This document shows positions 26,726 to 34,208 of a stretch of 64,000 bases of DNA, in pieces. The position numbers were made by a program, and so were the translations under genes. The stretch comes from Niallia taxi (GTDB lineage Bacteria; Bacillota; Bacilli; Bacillales; Cytobacillaceae): positions 930,001-994,000 of the forward strand of contig NZ_CP102590.1 in assembly GCF_032818155.1 (NCBI RefSeq). The letters are read 5' to 3'. The notes under the pieces are model-generated. The model was given only the letters and a program-made list of their open reading frames with translations, was not told where the DNA came from and ran no database searches. Numbering within the stretch: position 1 is the first letter of the stretch; every line of letters begins with the position of its first letter.

Positions 26726-27043
26726 ATGTCTCCCCAAAGAAGGTTTACAGATAGGGAAAATAATATCTATCCGTTCCGTAATGACGAGAATTATGAAATT
26801 GATTTGAACAACGCAGAAATAAACAAAAGCGGTAATTCCGATGTGGATGTATATGTTAATGTAGAAATAGATACAAAACCAATAGCTCATGCTATGCTGT
26901 GTACTTTATTAGCAACAAAAAAAATCAGCAAAAAAGAATTTGAGGAAGCATTAATTAACTTAGAAGAAATCACCAAAAATCATAAAAACAGAATTCCTGG
27001 ATTACGACTGTTTGGTCCATTAAGTAAAAATGACAATATTTAA
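26726..27043 (+). CDS. hypothetical protein paired with the Asp/Asn-rich protein
   Basis: A 105-residue protein. AAGGAG lies 9 nt before the ATG at 26726. Residues about 25-50 (IDLNNAEINKSGNSDVDVYVNVEIDT) echo the DVDV/NVDV repeats of the gene 58 bp upstream; the following helix-rich part (PIAHAMLCTLLATKKISKKEFEEALINLEEI, about 52-82) looks like a small folded domain. The repeat-plus-helix layout is reminiscent of small spore-coat proteins, but I cannot name a family. It probably forms an operon with the gene at 26323 and is not obviously part of replication. Confidence 0.68.
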   Translation: MSPQRRFTDRENNIYPFRNDENYEIDLNNAEINKSGNSDVDVYVNVEIDTKPIAHAMLCTLLATKKISKKEFEEALINLEEITKNHKNRIPGLRLFGPLSKNDNI

Positions 27044-27426
27044 ATAAGATCTATAATACTATGTTACTTCTTGATTACAACTATAATTTAGCGGTATCAT
27101 CATGCCCATTCTTTGGCTTATAGCACTTTTAATTCTCTCCATTAGATGATTTAAGAATCTAAACACTCCCTCTTACTCACCGTTTATACCTCATTTGCAA
27201 GCCCTTCGCCATTTCATAATCGGGAATCGAATACAGCAACATTCTATTTATGTTTACACTCTTACAAAATTTAAAATCCACACATCACATTACTAAGGGT
27301 CATTATAAGTCACTAAAGGGTGCTACATGCCTTCTAAATAGTTCTGAAGGAAAAGATACCATTAATAGTCACTGCTGCCGTTTTAAGAGGATTTGGTGTA
27401 TTGGTTGGTGGAAAAAAGCCAAAAAT
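27044..27426. other. intergenic region with a possible coding remnant
   Basis: About 380 bp before the terminator. One short frame near 27330-27438 reads IVLKEKIPLIVTAAVLRGFG followed by VLVGGKKPKIKDNSCLF, which looks protein-like, but it has a stop just upstream and no start or ribosome binding site. It may be the tail of a degraded gene. Nothing else is seen. Confidence 0.4.
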
Positions 27427-27471
27427 AAAGGATAATAGCTGCCTATTTTAATAGCACTATTATCCTTTTTC
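27427..27471. terminator. bidirectional terminator
   Basis: AAGGATAATAG pairs with CTATTATCCTT, flanked by A-runs on one side and TTTTT on the other. It lies 10 bp after the stop of the minus-strand gene at 27481. Confidence 0.7.
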
Positions 27472-27480
27472 ACTCGTACA

Positions 27481-28068
27481 TTATTGTGACAGCCTTTGTA
27501 TGATATTATCCACCACATTGGACAAGTTACCATTTTTATATTGAAGAATGAAATCACTGTACAGCATTCTGAGCACATCCTTTACTTCAAAGCTATATTC
27601 TAAATCTAGCTCTGCAATATCACTCAGCATGACCTCTAATCTCAAAGCCTGCTTTCTATTTATAAGACATTTAATCATCTTCTTTTTTGGTGAATTTGCC
27701 GGGATTAAAATGGCATCCTCTTCCTCGTGATAAGAAGTGATTTTTATTGCCTTTTGACTTCTCGTTGTGAGCTCATGGTAAAGCTCAACTGGATTGCTTC
27801 TCCTTTTAGCCTGGTACAAAAAATCATCTAAAAGCAGTGTCACTAAATCTATATGTGTAAATTGTTCGTTAGCTGCTTCTGTAACATCATCACAAAACAG
27901 CTCACCACGTAAATACTCAGAAACAGGAACGTAAAAAGTATATGAAAGTAATGTAGGTGTTGTTAATTTCCTTGTAGCCTTCATAAACCATTTATCAAAG
28001 AAATTATATGGGCTATATGAGAGCTCCCTTATTTCATCATCGTAAATAGGAAATCTGCTTTTTTTCAC
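27481..28068 (-). CDS. hypothetical plasmid-type protein, second of a coupled pair
   Basis: A 195-residue soluble protein. I start at the GTG at 28068, whose TG forms part of the upstream stop codon (GTGA overlap) with AAAAGGA just before it, a sign of translational coupling; the longer frame to 28143 overlaps the upstream gene by 79 bp. The N-terminus is aromatic (IRELSYSPYNFFDKWFMKATRKL), the middle is helical, and there is no signal or membrane segment. I do not recognise the family. Its position in the replicon module, coupled to a basic protein, suggests replicon maintenance or accessory DNA binding, which is inference only. Confidence 0.7.
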   Translation of the reverse strand: MKKSRFPIYDDEIRELSYSPYNFFDKWFMKATRKLTTPTLLSYTFYVPVSEYLRGELFCDDVTEAANEQFTHIDLVTLLLDDFLYQAKRRSNPVELYHELTTRSQKAIKITSYHEEEDAILIPANSPKKKMIKCLINRKQALRLEVMLSDIAELDLEYSFEVKDVLRMLYSDFILQYKNGNLSNVVDNIIQRLSQ

Positions 28069-28490
28069 CGGTTCCTTTTCACCTCTTCCTCCAGCATAAA
28101 GGCAAGAATCCGATATGCTGCTTCTTTTAAACTGCAATCCCATTTAACTTTCATTTCAAATAGTAAATCGTGATACACCCTCTCCAACTTTGCTGGATAA
28201 GGCTGTCCCTTTGGATCGTATATACGTATTGGGAAATCCTGATATTCCTCTAACCCCTTCTTCACCAATAAAGAGCAATACGGTGTGGGTTCAAGTCCTC
28301 TTTTTTTGGCTAAAATTTTTAGCAATCTCCTTTCTTGTGGTGTGAAAGGGATTTTCACATCCTTCTTTTTATCAACTCGTTCTTTACGTCCCTCTGTTTT
28401 GGTAATTGTTTTTTTCCGAACTATTTCCTTTTTCGTTTCTATTTTTGGTTTATCTATTTTGGTCGTAAATATAGGATTTATAGGTTCCAT
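28065..28490 (-). CDS. hypothetical basic protein, first of a coupled pair
   Basis: A 141-residue protein with a strongly basic, disordered first 50 residues (KPKIETKKEIVRKKTITKT and following) and a helical C-terminal part (FTPQERRLLKILAKKRGLEPTPYCSLLVKKGLEEY, about 49-83, then a region ending ILAFMLEEEVKRNR). The segment TPQERRLLKILAKKRG could be a small ribbon-helix-helix or arc-like DNA-binding unit as found in plasmid copy-control or mobilisation accessory proteins, but no signature is decisive. GGGAGAAG precedes the ATG. Its stop overlaps the start of the next gene, so both are co-expressed on the minus strand, opposite to rep and tub genes. Confidence 0.7.
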   Translation of the reverse strand: MEPINPIFTTKIDKPKIETKKEIVRKKTITKTEGRKERVDKKKDVKIPFTPQERRLLKILAKKRGLEPTPYCSLLVKKGLEEYQDFPIRIYDPKGQPYPAKLERVYHDLLFEMKVKWDCSLKEAAYRILAFMLEEEVKRNR

Positions 28491-28665
28491 CTTCTCCCTC
28501 TCTCCTCCCTTTTGCCTCTTTTTTCTTTATTATCTCAGTGTCAAATTGTCAAAAAGTTATATTGCTAGATTATGAAGGAGGCTATGAAAATAGAACGTAT
28601 AAACTTCAATTTTTTGGACAAACTATGTAACAACGAATATTGAATAAGTTGGAGGAGGAAAATAT

Positions 28666-28773
28666 ATGACTTCTGGAAAAGGAAAAAACACAGGAATAGA
28701 AAATGAGAAATTAAAAAAATTAGCAGAGTTAGCAAAAAAGTCAAAAACAATAAAAAAAAGCATCGTAAAATAA
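28666..28773 (+). CDS. 35-residue lysine-rich small protein
   Basis: A short frame with an excellent ribosome binding site (GGAGGAGG, 9 nt upstream) encodes MTSGKGKNTGIENEKLKKLA and then ELAKKSKTIKKSIVK. About a third of the residues are lysine and the middle forms an amphipathic helix. It could be a small DNA-binding or membrane-active peptide, for example a regulator or toxin of the plasmid. The strong site and clean codons argue for a real gene; function is unknown. Confidence 0.6.
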   Translation: MTSGKGKNTGIENEKLKKLAELAKKSKTIKKSIVK

Positions 28774-29611
28774 CATAAGCTTTATGATTAACATTATCTT
28801 TACGATGTGAGAACTATTATAAATACGCGTCGGCTTTACGCCATTACAAGCATGTACGAACCAACTGAAAACATAAAAAAAGAACTAATAGAAAGAACAG
28901 AATAAACTAGTAATCTAGATCATAGTATTAAATTAAGTGCTGAAAATCAGTTCGTAAATGACTTGTAAAAAAGTGATTTACGTAAAAAACACAGCAGATA
29001 ACATGTAATTTACGTACATACTTTTCGATTGTTATATTGATTTTTAATAAAGCAATGTCGTTTTTACGTAAAGGTTTGTAGTTTACTGATTTAATAATTT
29101 GAGATAGTAATTAATGGGGGAATTATTGACTAACTTTAAATTGGTCCGTGTATCTCTGAAAATCATATACATTTAAAATAGGCAGACACTATATAAGCCC
29201 ACTATTAATAGTGGGCTTATATAGTGTCTATAGAAAAATATTTAATCAATATTACACTTAAACACCTATATAACAATATTTCTTTATAGACACTATATAT
29301 AGTCACTATAAAGAAATTTCTTAGCATTTATTCTCTATTTTTACGTCGGAAAAATGATGAAAACCACCCGTTTTCCCCAAATTGAGCATTTTTAACCTAA
29401 TAAGATATGTATTTTACATTGGATTCGTGCGCAAAATCGTAAATTACATATATAGTGTCTTTAAAGAGACACTATTAAAATCCCCCTTTGATAAAGGGTT
29501 TTACATAAAAATATAATTCTAAAAGTCATAAAAACTGCTATATAGACACTTGTATTAGAGACTATATTTAGTTATTATATAGTTTATAAGTATATGATAG
29601 GAGGAAGATTC
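28774..29611. other. long leader region upstream of tubR (candidate tubC)
   Basis: About 840 bp without a gene. The first part (28,940-29,070) has several TTTACGTAA-like words (near 28977, 29004 and 29063); the second part (29,184-29,551) has the ATAGTGTCT palindrome cluster listed separately. This is where type III partition systems usually keep their centromere and operator. Confidence 0.7.
29184..29551. repeat. ATAGTGTCT/AGACACTAT palindrome cluster, candidate centromere (tubC) or tubR operator
   Basis: A perfect 46-bp palindrome at 29184-29229 has arms starting AGACACTATATAAGCCCACT. An imperfect 40-bp palindrome lies at 29278-29317 (TTTCTTTATAGACACTATAT and near-complement), a 24-bp one at 29452-29475 (ATAGTGTCT-N6-AGACACTAT), and a further AGACACTT at 29543-29551. 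The 9-mer therefore recurs six or seven times in 370 bp directly before tubR. By analogy with other tubZRC systems this is the likely TubR binding region. Confidence 0.75.
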
Positions 29612-30028
29612 TTGGATCATACCCTTCATGAGTTACATAAGCATGTTAAGTTTAGTGATGAGGTGCTGGAAATGTTCATTGATATTATTGGACAGGATCC
29701 CGGCTTGCTTAAGGTATTCCAGTACATAGCAATTGAAGAACAAAAGAATAAAGAACGAGGTGTTTCTATAAGCCATATCATTGAAAATGTTAAGGTGGAA
29801 CGTCTTGTTAGAAAAAATGTTGGAAAAAACAAGTACGTATATGAAGAAGTATTTACGAACATTGAACGTAAAAACGTCGAAAAAATGGTCGATAAGCTTA
29901 TGTTTATGTCGCTTATTTATCATGAAGCAATCAAACCTTATAAGTTTCTATTTCTAACAAATCGTGGAAAACAACTTATAGCCAAACTAGTAGAGAATAA
30001 ATCGAAGAATAAGGAGCTGCGTAAATAA
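29612..30028 (+). CDS. tubR: TubR-like winged-helix centromere-binding protein
   Basis: A 138-residue protein with a winged-helix layout (ISHIIENVKVERLVRKNV, then a beta-wing KYVYEEVFTNIERKNVEKMVDKLMFMSLIYH and FLFLTNRGKQLIAKL). In type III partition systems TubR is a small ArsR-like dimer that binds the tubC centromere, represses the operon and links DNA to TubZ filaments. I use the TTG at 29612 because GGAGG lies 7 nt upstream, whereas the ATG at 29594 is before that site. The stop shares a base with the tubZ ATG (TAATG), so the two are coupled. Identity rests mainly on size, fold-like pattern and position before tubZ. Confidence 0.8.
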   Translation: MDHTLHELHKHVKFSDEVLEMFIDIIGQDPGLLKVFQYIAIEEQKNKERGVSISHIIENVKVERLVRKNVGKNKYVYEEVFTNIERKNVEKMVDKLMFMSLIYHEAIKPYKFLFLTNRGKQLIAKLVENKSKNKELRK

Positions 30029-31464
30029 TGGCAAAAACATTTACAAAGAACCAGCCTGCAATAAACATTACAATGGTAGGTTTTGGACAAGCTGGAACAA
30101 GAATGGCAGACCGCTTTGCTGCATTTAAAAAAGAAGATAATACATCAGTCTACAACTGTATCGCTTTAAACAGTAATGATGGTGATTTGGCTGGCTTAAA
30201 GAACATTTCAACAAATAACAGAGTAAGCTTGGAGCTTGGTGGATTGGGTAAAAACCCAGAAGAAGCTATACATATATTGGAGAGAAATGAAAAAGCGAAG
30301 GATAAGCTGAAGTCTTTTATACAAGAAAGAATTAGACCGCAAGATGATCTTGTTATGTTTTTCGCTGGCCTTGGCGGTGGAACAGGTACTTCTACTATTG
30401 TGAAGGCAATTGAGGAATTTTATGATTTCAATAATAAACCAAAAATCATTGAAGAATTTAACCTTATTCGCAAAGAGCTTGGTGAAGCTGAAGTTAAAAC
30501 AAATCCAAAGAAATATTTAAAAGAAGCTTCTATCCGTGCAAGAAAAAAATTCATTAAGATTGGTATCGTTGTGACGATTCCTACACGTGCTGACGGTCCT
30601 GATGCCCTTCGACAAGTGAATAACTTTGCTCAGCAGATCTGGGATATTGCGAAAAACCCGAATAAAGGTGTTGCTTTCGTGGTATTTGCAGACAATCAGC
30701 ATTTCTATGATGAGTTTAAACAGCTGCCAGAGAACAGCAGAAATGGCATTGATAACTACAGGGATTATGCTAACAATGAAATTGCAGAGATTTTCCATGA
30801 GCTTAATACAGCTACAACTGGTGGTGGAACTGCGGTTACCTTTGATAGTGCTGACTTTAGACGAGTTATCCTTGAGCACACAGGTTCACTTGTAATCAGC
30901 AGATTCTCAAAGTCTAGCAATACTGTTAGAAACGGCCATGATGTGACAGCAATGTTTAAGGAAGCAATTGATAGCAGTAATCTTCACCAGCCTATCCAGT
31001 TATTTGATAAAGAAACCAACACATCAGCTCGAATCCATCATATTGGACTACTTGCTATCCTTGATAAATCAAATGATATTGGCAGTTCTTTCATTGATGA
31101 TGCGAGAGAAGAAATTATTGAAAAGCTTCCGTTAAATGGTACAGTGTTTAGCGGGTATTTAGAGGAAAAAAACAATTTTTCAACTAGTGTTTATACGTTC
31201 TTTAAGGCAGATGCCCTTCCAGAGCGTCTTGCTAAAGGTTTAGTAAAGGAATATGAAGATTTTAAAGCAAGACAGCAAGAAGTAAGCTACCAGCAATCTG
31301 TGATCAGTTCTATTGCTGCTGCAAGTGATGATGAGGAATTTGACCTTGATTTTGCTGAATTAGGCCTATCTGAGTACTTGGGGAATGATAAACCTGCAGA
31401 AAAAACAGAGCCAGAGAATGATATTGACTTAGATGATATCGATTTAAGCTTGCTTGATGATTAA
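30028..31464 (+). CDS. tubZ: TubZ, tubulin/FtsZ-like GTPase of a type III plasmid partition system
   Basis: A 478-residue tubulin-superfamily GTPase that would form treadmilling filaments to move plasmid DNA. It has a Rossmann start INITMVGFGQAGTRMADRFA (residues 12-31), the tubulin/FtsZ G-box GLGGGTGTS (114-122), and a T7-loop-like catalytic segment FDSADFRRVI (272-281). It is clearly more divergent than FtsZ and matches TubZ/RepX in size. The last 55 residues are strikingly acidic (DDEEFDLDFAELGLSEYL and DIDLDDIDLSLLDD), whereas known TubZ tails carry basic residues that contact TubR; this tail may use a different partner. AAGGAG precedes the ATG. It is the second gene of the tubRZ operon. 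Confidence 0.93.
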   Translation: MAKTFTKNQPAINITMVGFGQAGTRMADRFAAFKKEDNTSVYNCIALNSNDGDLAGLKNISTNNRVSLELGGLGKNPEEAIHILERNEKAKDKLKSFIQERIRPQDDLVMFFAGLGGGTGTSTIVKAIEEFYDFNNKPKIIEEFNLIRKELGEAEVKTNPKKYLKEASIRARKKFIKIGIVVTIPTRADGPDALRQVNNFAQQIWDIAKNPNKGVAFVVFADNQHFYDEFKQLPENSRNGIDNYRDYANNEIAEIFHELNTATTGGGTAVTFDSADFRRVILEHTGSLVISRFSKSSNTVRNGHDVTAMFKEAIDSSNLHQPIQLFDKETNTSARIHHIGLLAILDKSNDIGSSFIDDAREEIIEKLPLNGTVFSGYLEEKNNFSTSVYTFFKADALPERLAKGLVKEYEDFKARQQEVSYQQSVISSIAAASDDEEFDLDFAELGLSEYLGNDKPAEKTEPENDIDLDDIDLSLLDD

Positions 31465-31539
31465 TTTAGGAGCAAAAAACTCATTTAATCCCCTTTTTTG
31501 GTTTAATTAAGAGTAAATTTGCTTTAAAAAATAGAAAAA

Positions 31540-31574
31540 GATGCTTTAGGAATGCTCCTGAAGCATCTTTTTTA
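31540..31574 (+). terminator. terminator after tubZ
   Basis: AAAGATGCTTTAGGA pairs with TCCTGAAGCATCTTT and is followed by TTTT. Confidence 0.85.
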
Positions 31575-32521
31575 CGTGTAGTTTTATATAAATCCCACAA
31601 TAATGTATTTTTCGTGAATGCCCGTATTAAGTGGTAATGAATTTTTGTCTATAGCTCCTATAAGTCTTCTTTAACAACCTTTTTTTGTGTTGTAAACGGT
31701 TCGTAAGCCCCCTCTTTTATGTAAATCCATAGATTTATACCAATAATATCCATAAAATAATATTATTCCTCGTATATCTACGTAAATCTTGCTTATATGT
31801 ATATAATAATTACATTATTTCTATGATTTATGTACGTTAACTACGAGAAATACGTGTCGTAAATAAATAGTAAACCAGTAGTTTACGAAAAACACTATCA
31901 GATAAAAGGGTAAATATATGTAAAAGTTACGTTCAACTTACATAAATACAGTAAGTGTAACCGTAATTTTTACATAAAGATTGTATACAGTATTTATGTA
32001 TATTTATAAATAAAGATTGTACATACTTCGTAAATACACAAAGTATGTAAAAGTCACATGACAATTTACGTAAATAGATAAAATATTTATCATAAACAAA
32101 CACCGCAGTTACGTAAGCAATCCGTAAATTAATTCGTATTAACGTAAACAGAATGTATATTCACGAATGTTTATTATCGTAAAAGAGTCGTAAAAGTAAA
32201 ATTTACGACTCTAATCAATAGATAAATGTAAGAATTACGTCAATTAACATAGGTTGTTTTTCATAAGATTATACATATTACGTAATTAGTACGTAAATAT
32301 AAAGATACTTAATGAACTTTTCTTGTCGTAAGCGAGTTGTAAATAGATGTATTTACGAAGATTAGAACAGGATAAAAGTTTTTTCTGTGAACTAAACGGA
32401 AATTTACGTAAGAATACAATGTACTTTAACTATATTTTCAAGTACATTAAATTTGTTGAACGTAAATCTAACGTAGTAATTATATTAACAAGACAAAGGG
32501 ATAGTCGTAAATGATTCGTAA
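31572..32521. repeat. dense CGTAA/TTACG array between tubZ and the TubY-like gene
   Basis: About 950 bp of non-coding DNA contains some 28 CGTAA or TTACG words, many extended to CGTAAA and several as the palindrome TTACGTAA (32066, 32109, 32278, 32404). The words occur on both strands with irregular spacing; the same word recurs sparsely between 28,940 and 29,450. Chance would give only a few. It resembles a multi-site protein-binding zone such as a centromere, a TubY binding region or a partition-complex spreading site. There is no open reading frame of note. Confidence 0.8.
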
Positions 32522-32608
32522 AAATAGCCTTTACAAGCTTTGATTTTTTGCAGAACTAGGTGTAAAATCAAATAAAGTGTATTTTTTGAGCAACTGGAGG
32601 TGAGCAAG

Positions 32609-33559
32609 GTGGAAGACAAACATCAACGTGAAGAGTTGAGAGAATTATTATTAGAAGAATTTCAATATGATCAAATATATAATCTAGCATTATCGCATAC
32701 TTCGGAAGAGGATATTTGGACAGATTCCATTTTATCCATAAATCCTGATACTCATTATGTAGCGATAAAAGCAAGTGAATTCATAGGCAGGGATGATGCT
32801 ACGATTAGGCATTATTTACGGAGTGAGCTTTCTGATATATACATTAAACCACAAAAGCACGGCAGATATTACCGCCTTAATTACATAACAATTTTTAGAA
32901 TACATCTTATTTCATTATTAATGGAAAAGGTAGGAATGACTACAAACCAGCTGTTAGTGGAATTAGGTGCTGAGCCGACATTTGAATCGAATAGGAAGAG
33001 TTCAAATGATGCTTTGATTGAACAAATCTCGAATTTTAAAGAAGCTGTTAACTATTTGTATAACAGCAATATGAATTATCAGAACCTGCTGCTTGAAATT
33101 TTAGCAATGGATCGTTCTGTTAATCAACTAAAATATGAAATTACTCAGCTCGAAAGGGAAATGAGTGAAAGCAATCAAGAAATTAAACAGTTAGAATCGG
33201 CTGCCTACCAGGATTATTTGCTAGACAGGCAGAATCATATTATGGTTGCAAGTTTAAGGAAAAAACAAAAAACTTCTATTTTTTCTTTGTTTAAAAAAGA
33301 TACAGATGATGAGCCGCTTATTACAGAGGAAGTTGATAAGCAACTTAAGGATAAGCGCTTGGATGCCATTAAAGATCAAATTGCCCAGCTAAAATCAGAT
33401 ATTGAAGCATTTAGCGGCAAAAGAGAGAACCTTGTCAAGAAATTGACAGAGGATGAGAAGAAGCTGCTTGTACTTACGGAGCAGCAAAAGTATATGCTTT
33501 CTGACAGCAATAGTGGCAGAATGATCGAAGCTGCAGCCGATTTTGAAACAGTTGAATAA
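32609..33559 (+). CDS. TubY-like protein: N-terminal HTH, long coiled coil
   Basis: A 316-residue protein. The GTG at 32609 has GGAGG 8 nt upstream; the GTG at 32600 overlaps that site. The N-terminal part has a MerR-like HTH (KASEFIGRDDATIRHYLRSELSDIYIKPQKHGRYYRLNYITIFRI, about 50-95). A long coiled coil follows (about 165-200 and 240-300, for example LKYEITQLEREMSESNQEIKQL), with a basic patch SLRKKQKTSIFSLFKKD between. TubY of the Clostridium phage c-st system is also an HTH plus coiled-coil protein encoded beside tubRZ and modulates the operon, so this is a good candidate. It lies next to the CGTAA array, possibly its binding region. Confidence 0.62.
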   Translation: MEDKHQREELRELLLEEFQYDQIYNLALSHTSEEDIWTDSILSINPDTHYVAIKASEFIGRDDATIRHYLRSELSDIYIKPQKHGRYYRLNYITIFRIHLISLLMEKVGMTTNQLLVELGAEPTFESNRKSSNDALIEQISNFKEAVNYLYNSNMNYQNLLLEILAMDRSVNQLKYEITQLEREMSESNQEIKQLESAAYQDYLLDRQNHIMVASLRKKQKTSIFSLFKKDTDDEPLITEEVDKQLKDKRLDAIKDQIAQLKSDIEAFSGKRENLVKKLTEDEKKLLVLTEQQKYMLSDSNSGRMIEAAADFETVE

Positions 33560-33577
33560 ATAACTGCCAATTAATAT

Positions 33578-33636
33578 GGACCCAGATGATGGATAAGAGA
33601 CAGTAATTCTCTTTATATTCATTCTGGGTTTTTTAT
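33578..33636 (+). terminator. terminator after the TubY-like gene
   Basis: GACCCAGATGA and TTCATTCTGGGTT bound a long, partly paired hairpin that also pairs ATAAGAGA with TCTCTTTAT; TTTTTTATTTT follows. Confidence 0.7.
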
Positions 33637-33769
33637 TTTCTCTAATTCCATAGTATGCTATAAGATTCTTGGTTATGATAAAATGAATCATTTTTTCAAA
33701 AAAGGGACATATGTCCTTTCTAACTTTTCCATTTTTCTTTTTAATAAGAAGAGAAGGGTGGAAGGATAA

Positions 33770-34195
33770 ATGAAAGGCGTACTTTTTGCTTTACTTGGTG
33801 GAATGTTTATAACGATTCAAAATATAGCTAATGCCCATATTCGTGAGGATATTGGTATATGGCAAACGGCAAGCATAACCCAGTTTTCCGGCTTTTTATT
33901 AGCAGCGGTAATCCTTTATGCTTCTAGAGATATCAAATGGAAAAGTATCGGAAGTGTTAATCCAATCTATTGGTTTGGAGGTGCATTTGCAGCCTTTATT
34001 CTTTTCAGCAATATGGAAGCAATTCTGCAGATTGGGGTTACATTTACGGTTTCCTTTGTGTTAATTTCACAGCTAATAATAACCTTTATAATTGATATTA
34101 ATGGATGGTTTGGGATAAAGAAACGGAACTTAAAAATTGCTGACATTCTAGGTATCGTGATGATGATTGGCGGTTTACTATTATTAAAACTTTGA
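33770..34195 (+). CDS. YdcZ/DUF606 family small DMT membrane protein, first copy
   Basis: A 141-residue membrane protein with five hydrophobic segments, of the DUF606 (YdcZ) half-size drug/metabolite transporter group. It starts MKGVLFALLGGMFITIQNIANAHIRED, where the QN motif in TM1 is typical. Half-size members often act as pairs, and a second copy with similar motifs lies at 34923, separated by a Crp-type regulator; the three genes overlap closely (13 and 12 bp gaps) and form an operon. AGAAGGGTGGAAGG precedes the ATG. Substrate is unknown. It follows the replicon module's last terminator. Confidence 0.85.
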   Translation: MKGVLFALLGGMFITIQNIANAHIREDIGIWQTASITQFSGFLLAAVILYASRDIKWKSIGSVNPIYWFGGAFAAFILFSNMEAILQIGVTFTVSFVLISQLIITFIIDINGWFGIKKRNLKIADILGIVMMIGGLLLLKL

Positions 34196-34208
34196 CTGGC
34201 GGGAGAAT

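Noticed and set aside
27250..27435. Open frame of 61 residues
   Set aside because: No ribosome binding site and no family resemblance; another frame in the same area looks like a short coding remnant instead.
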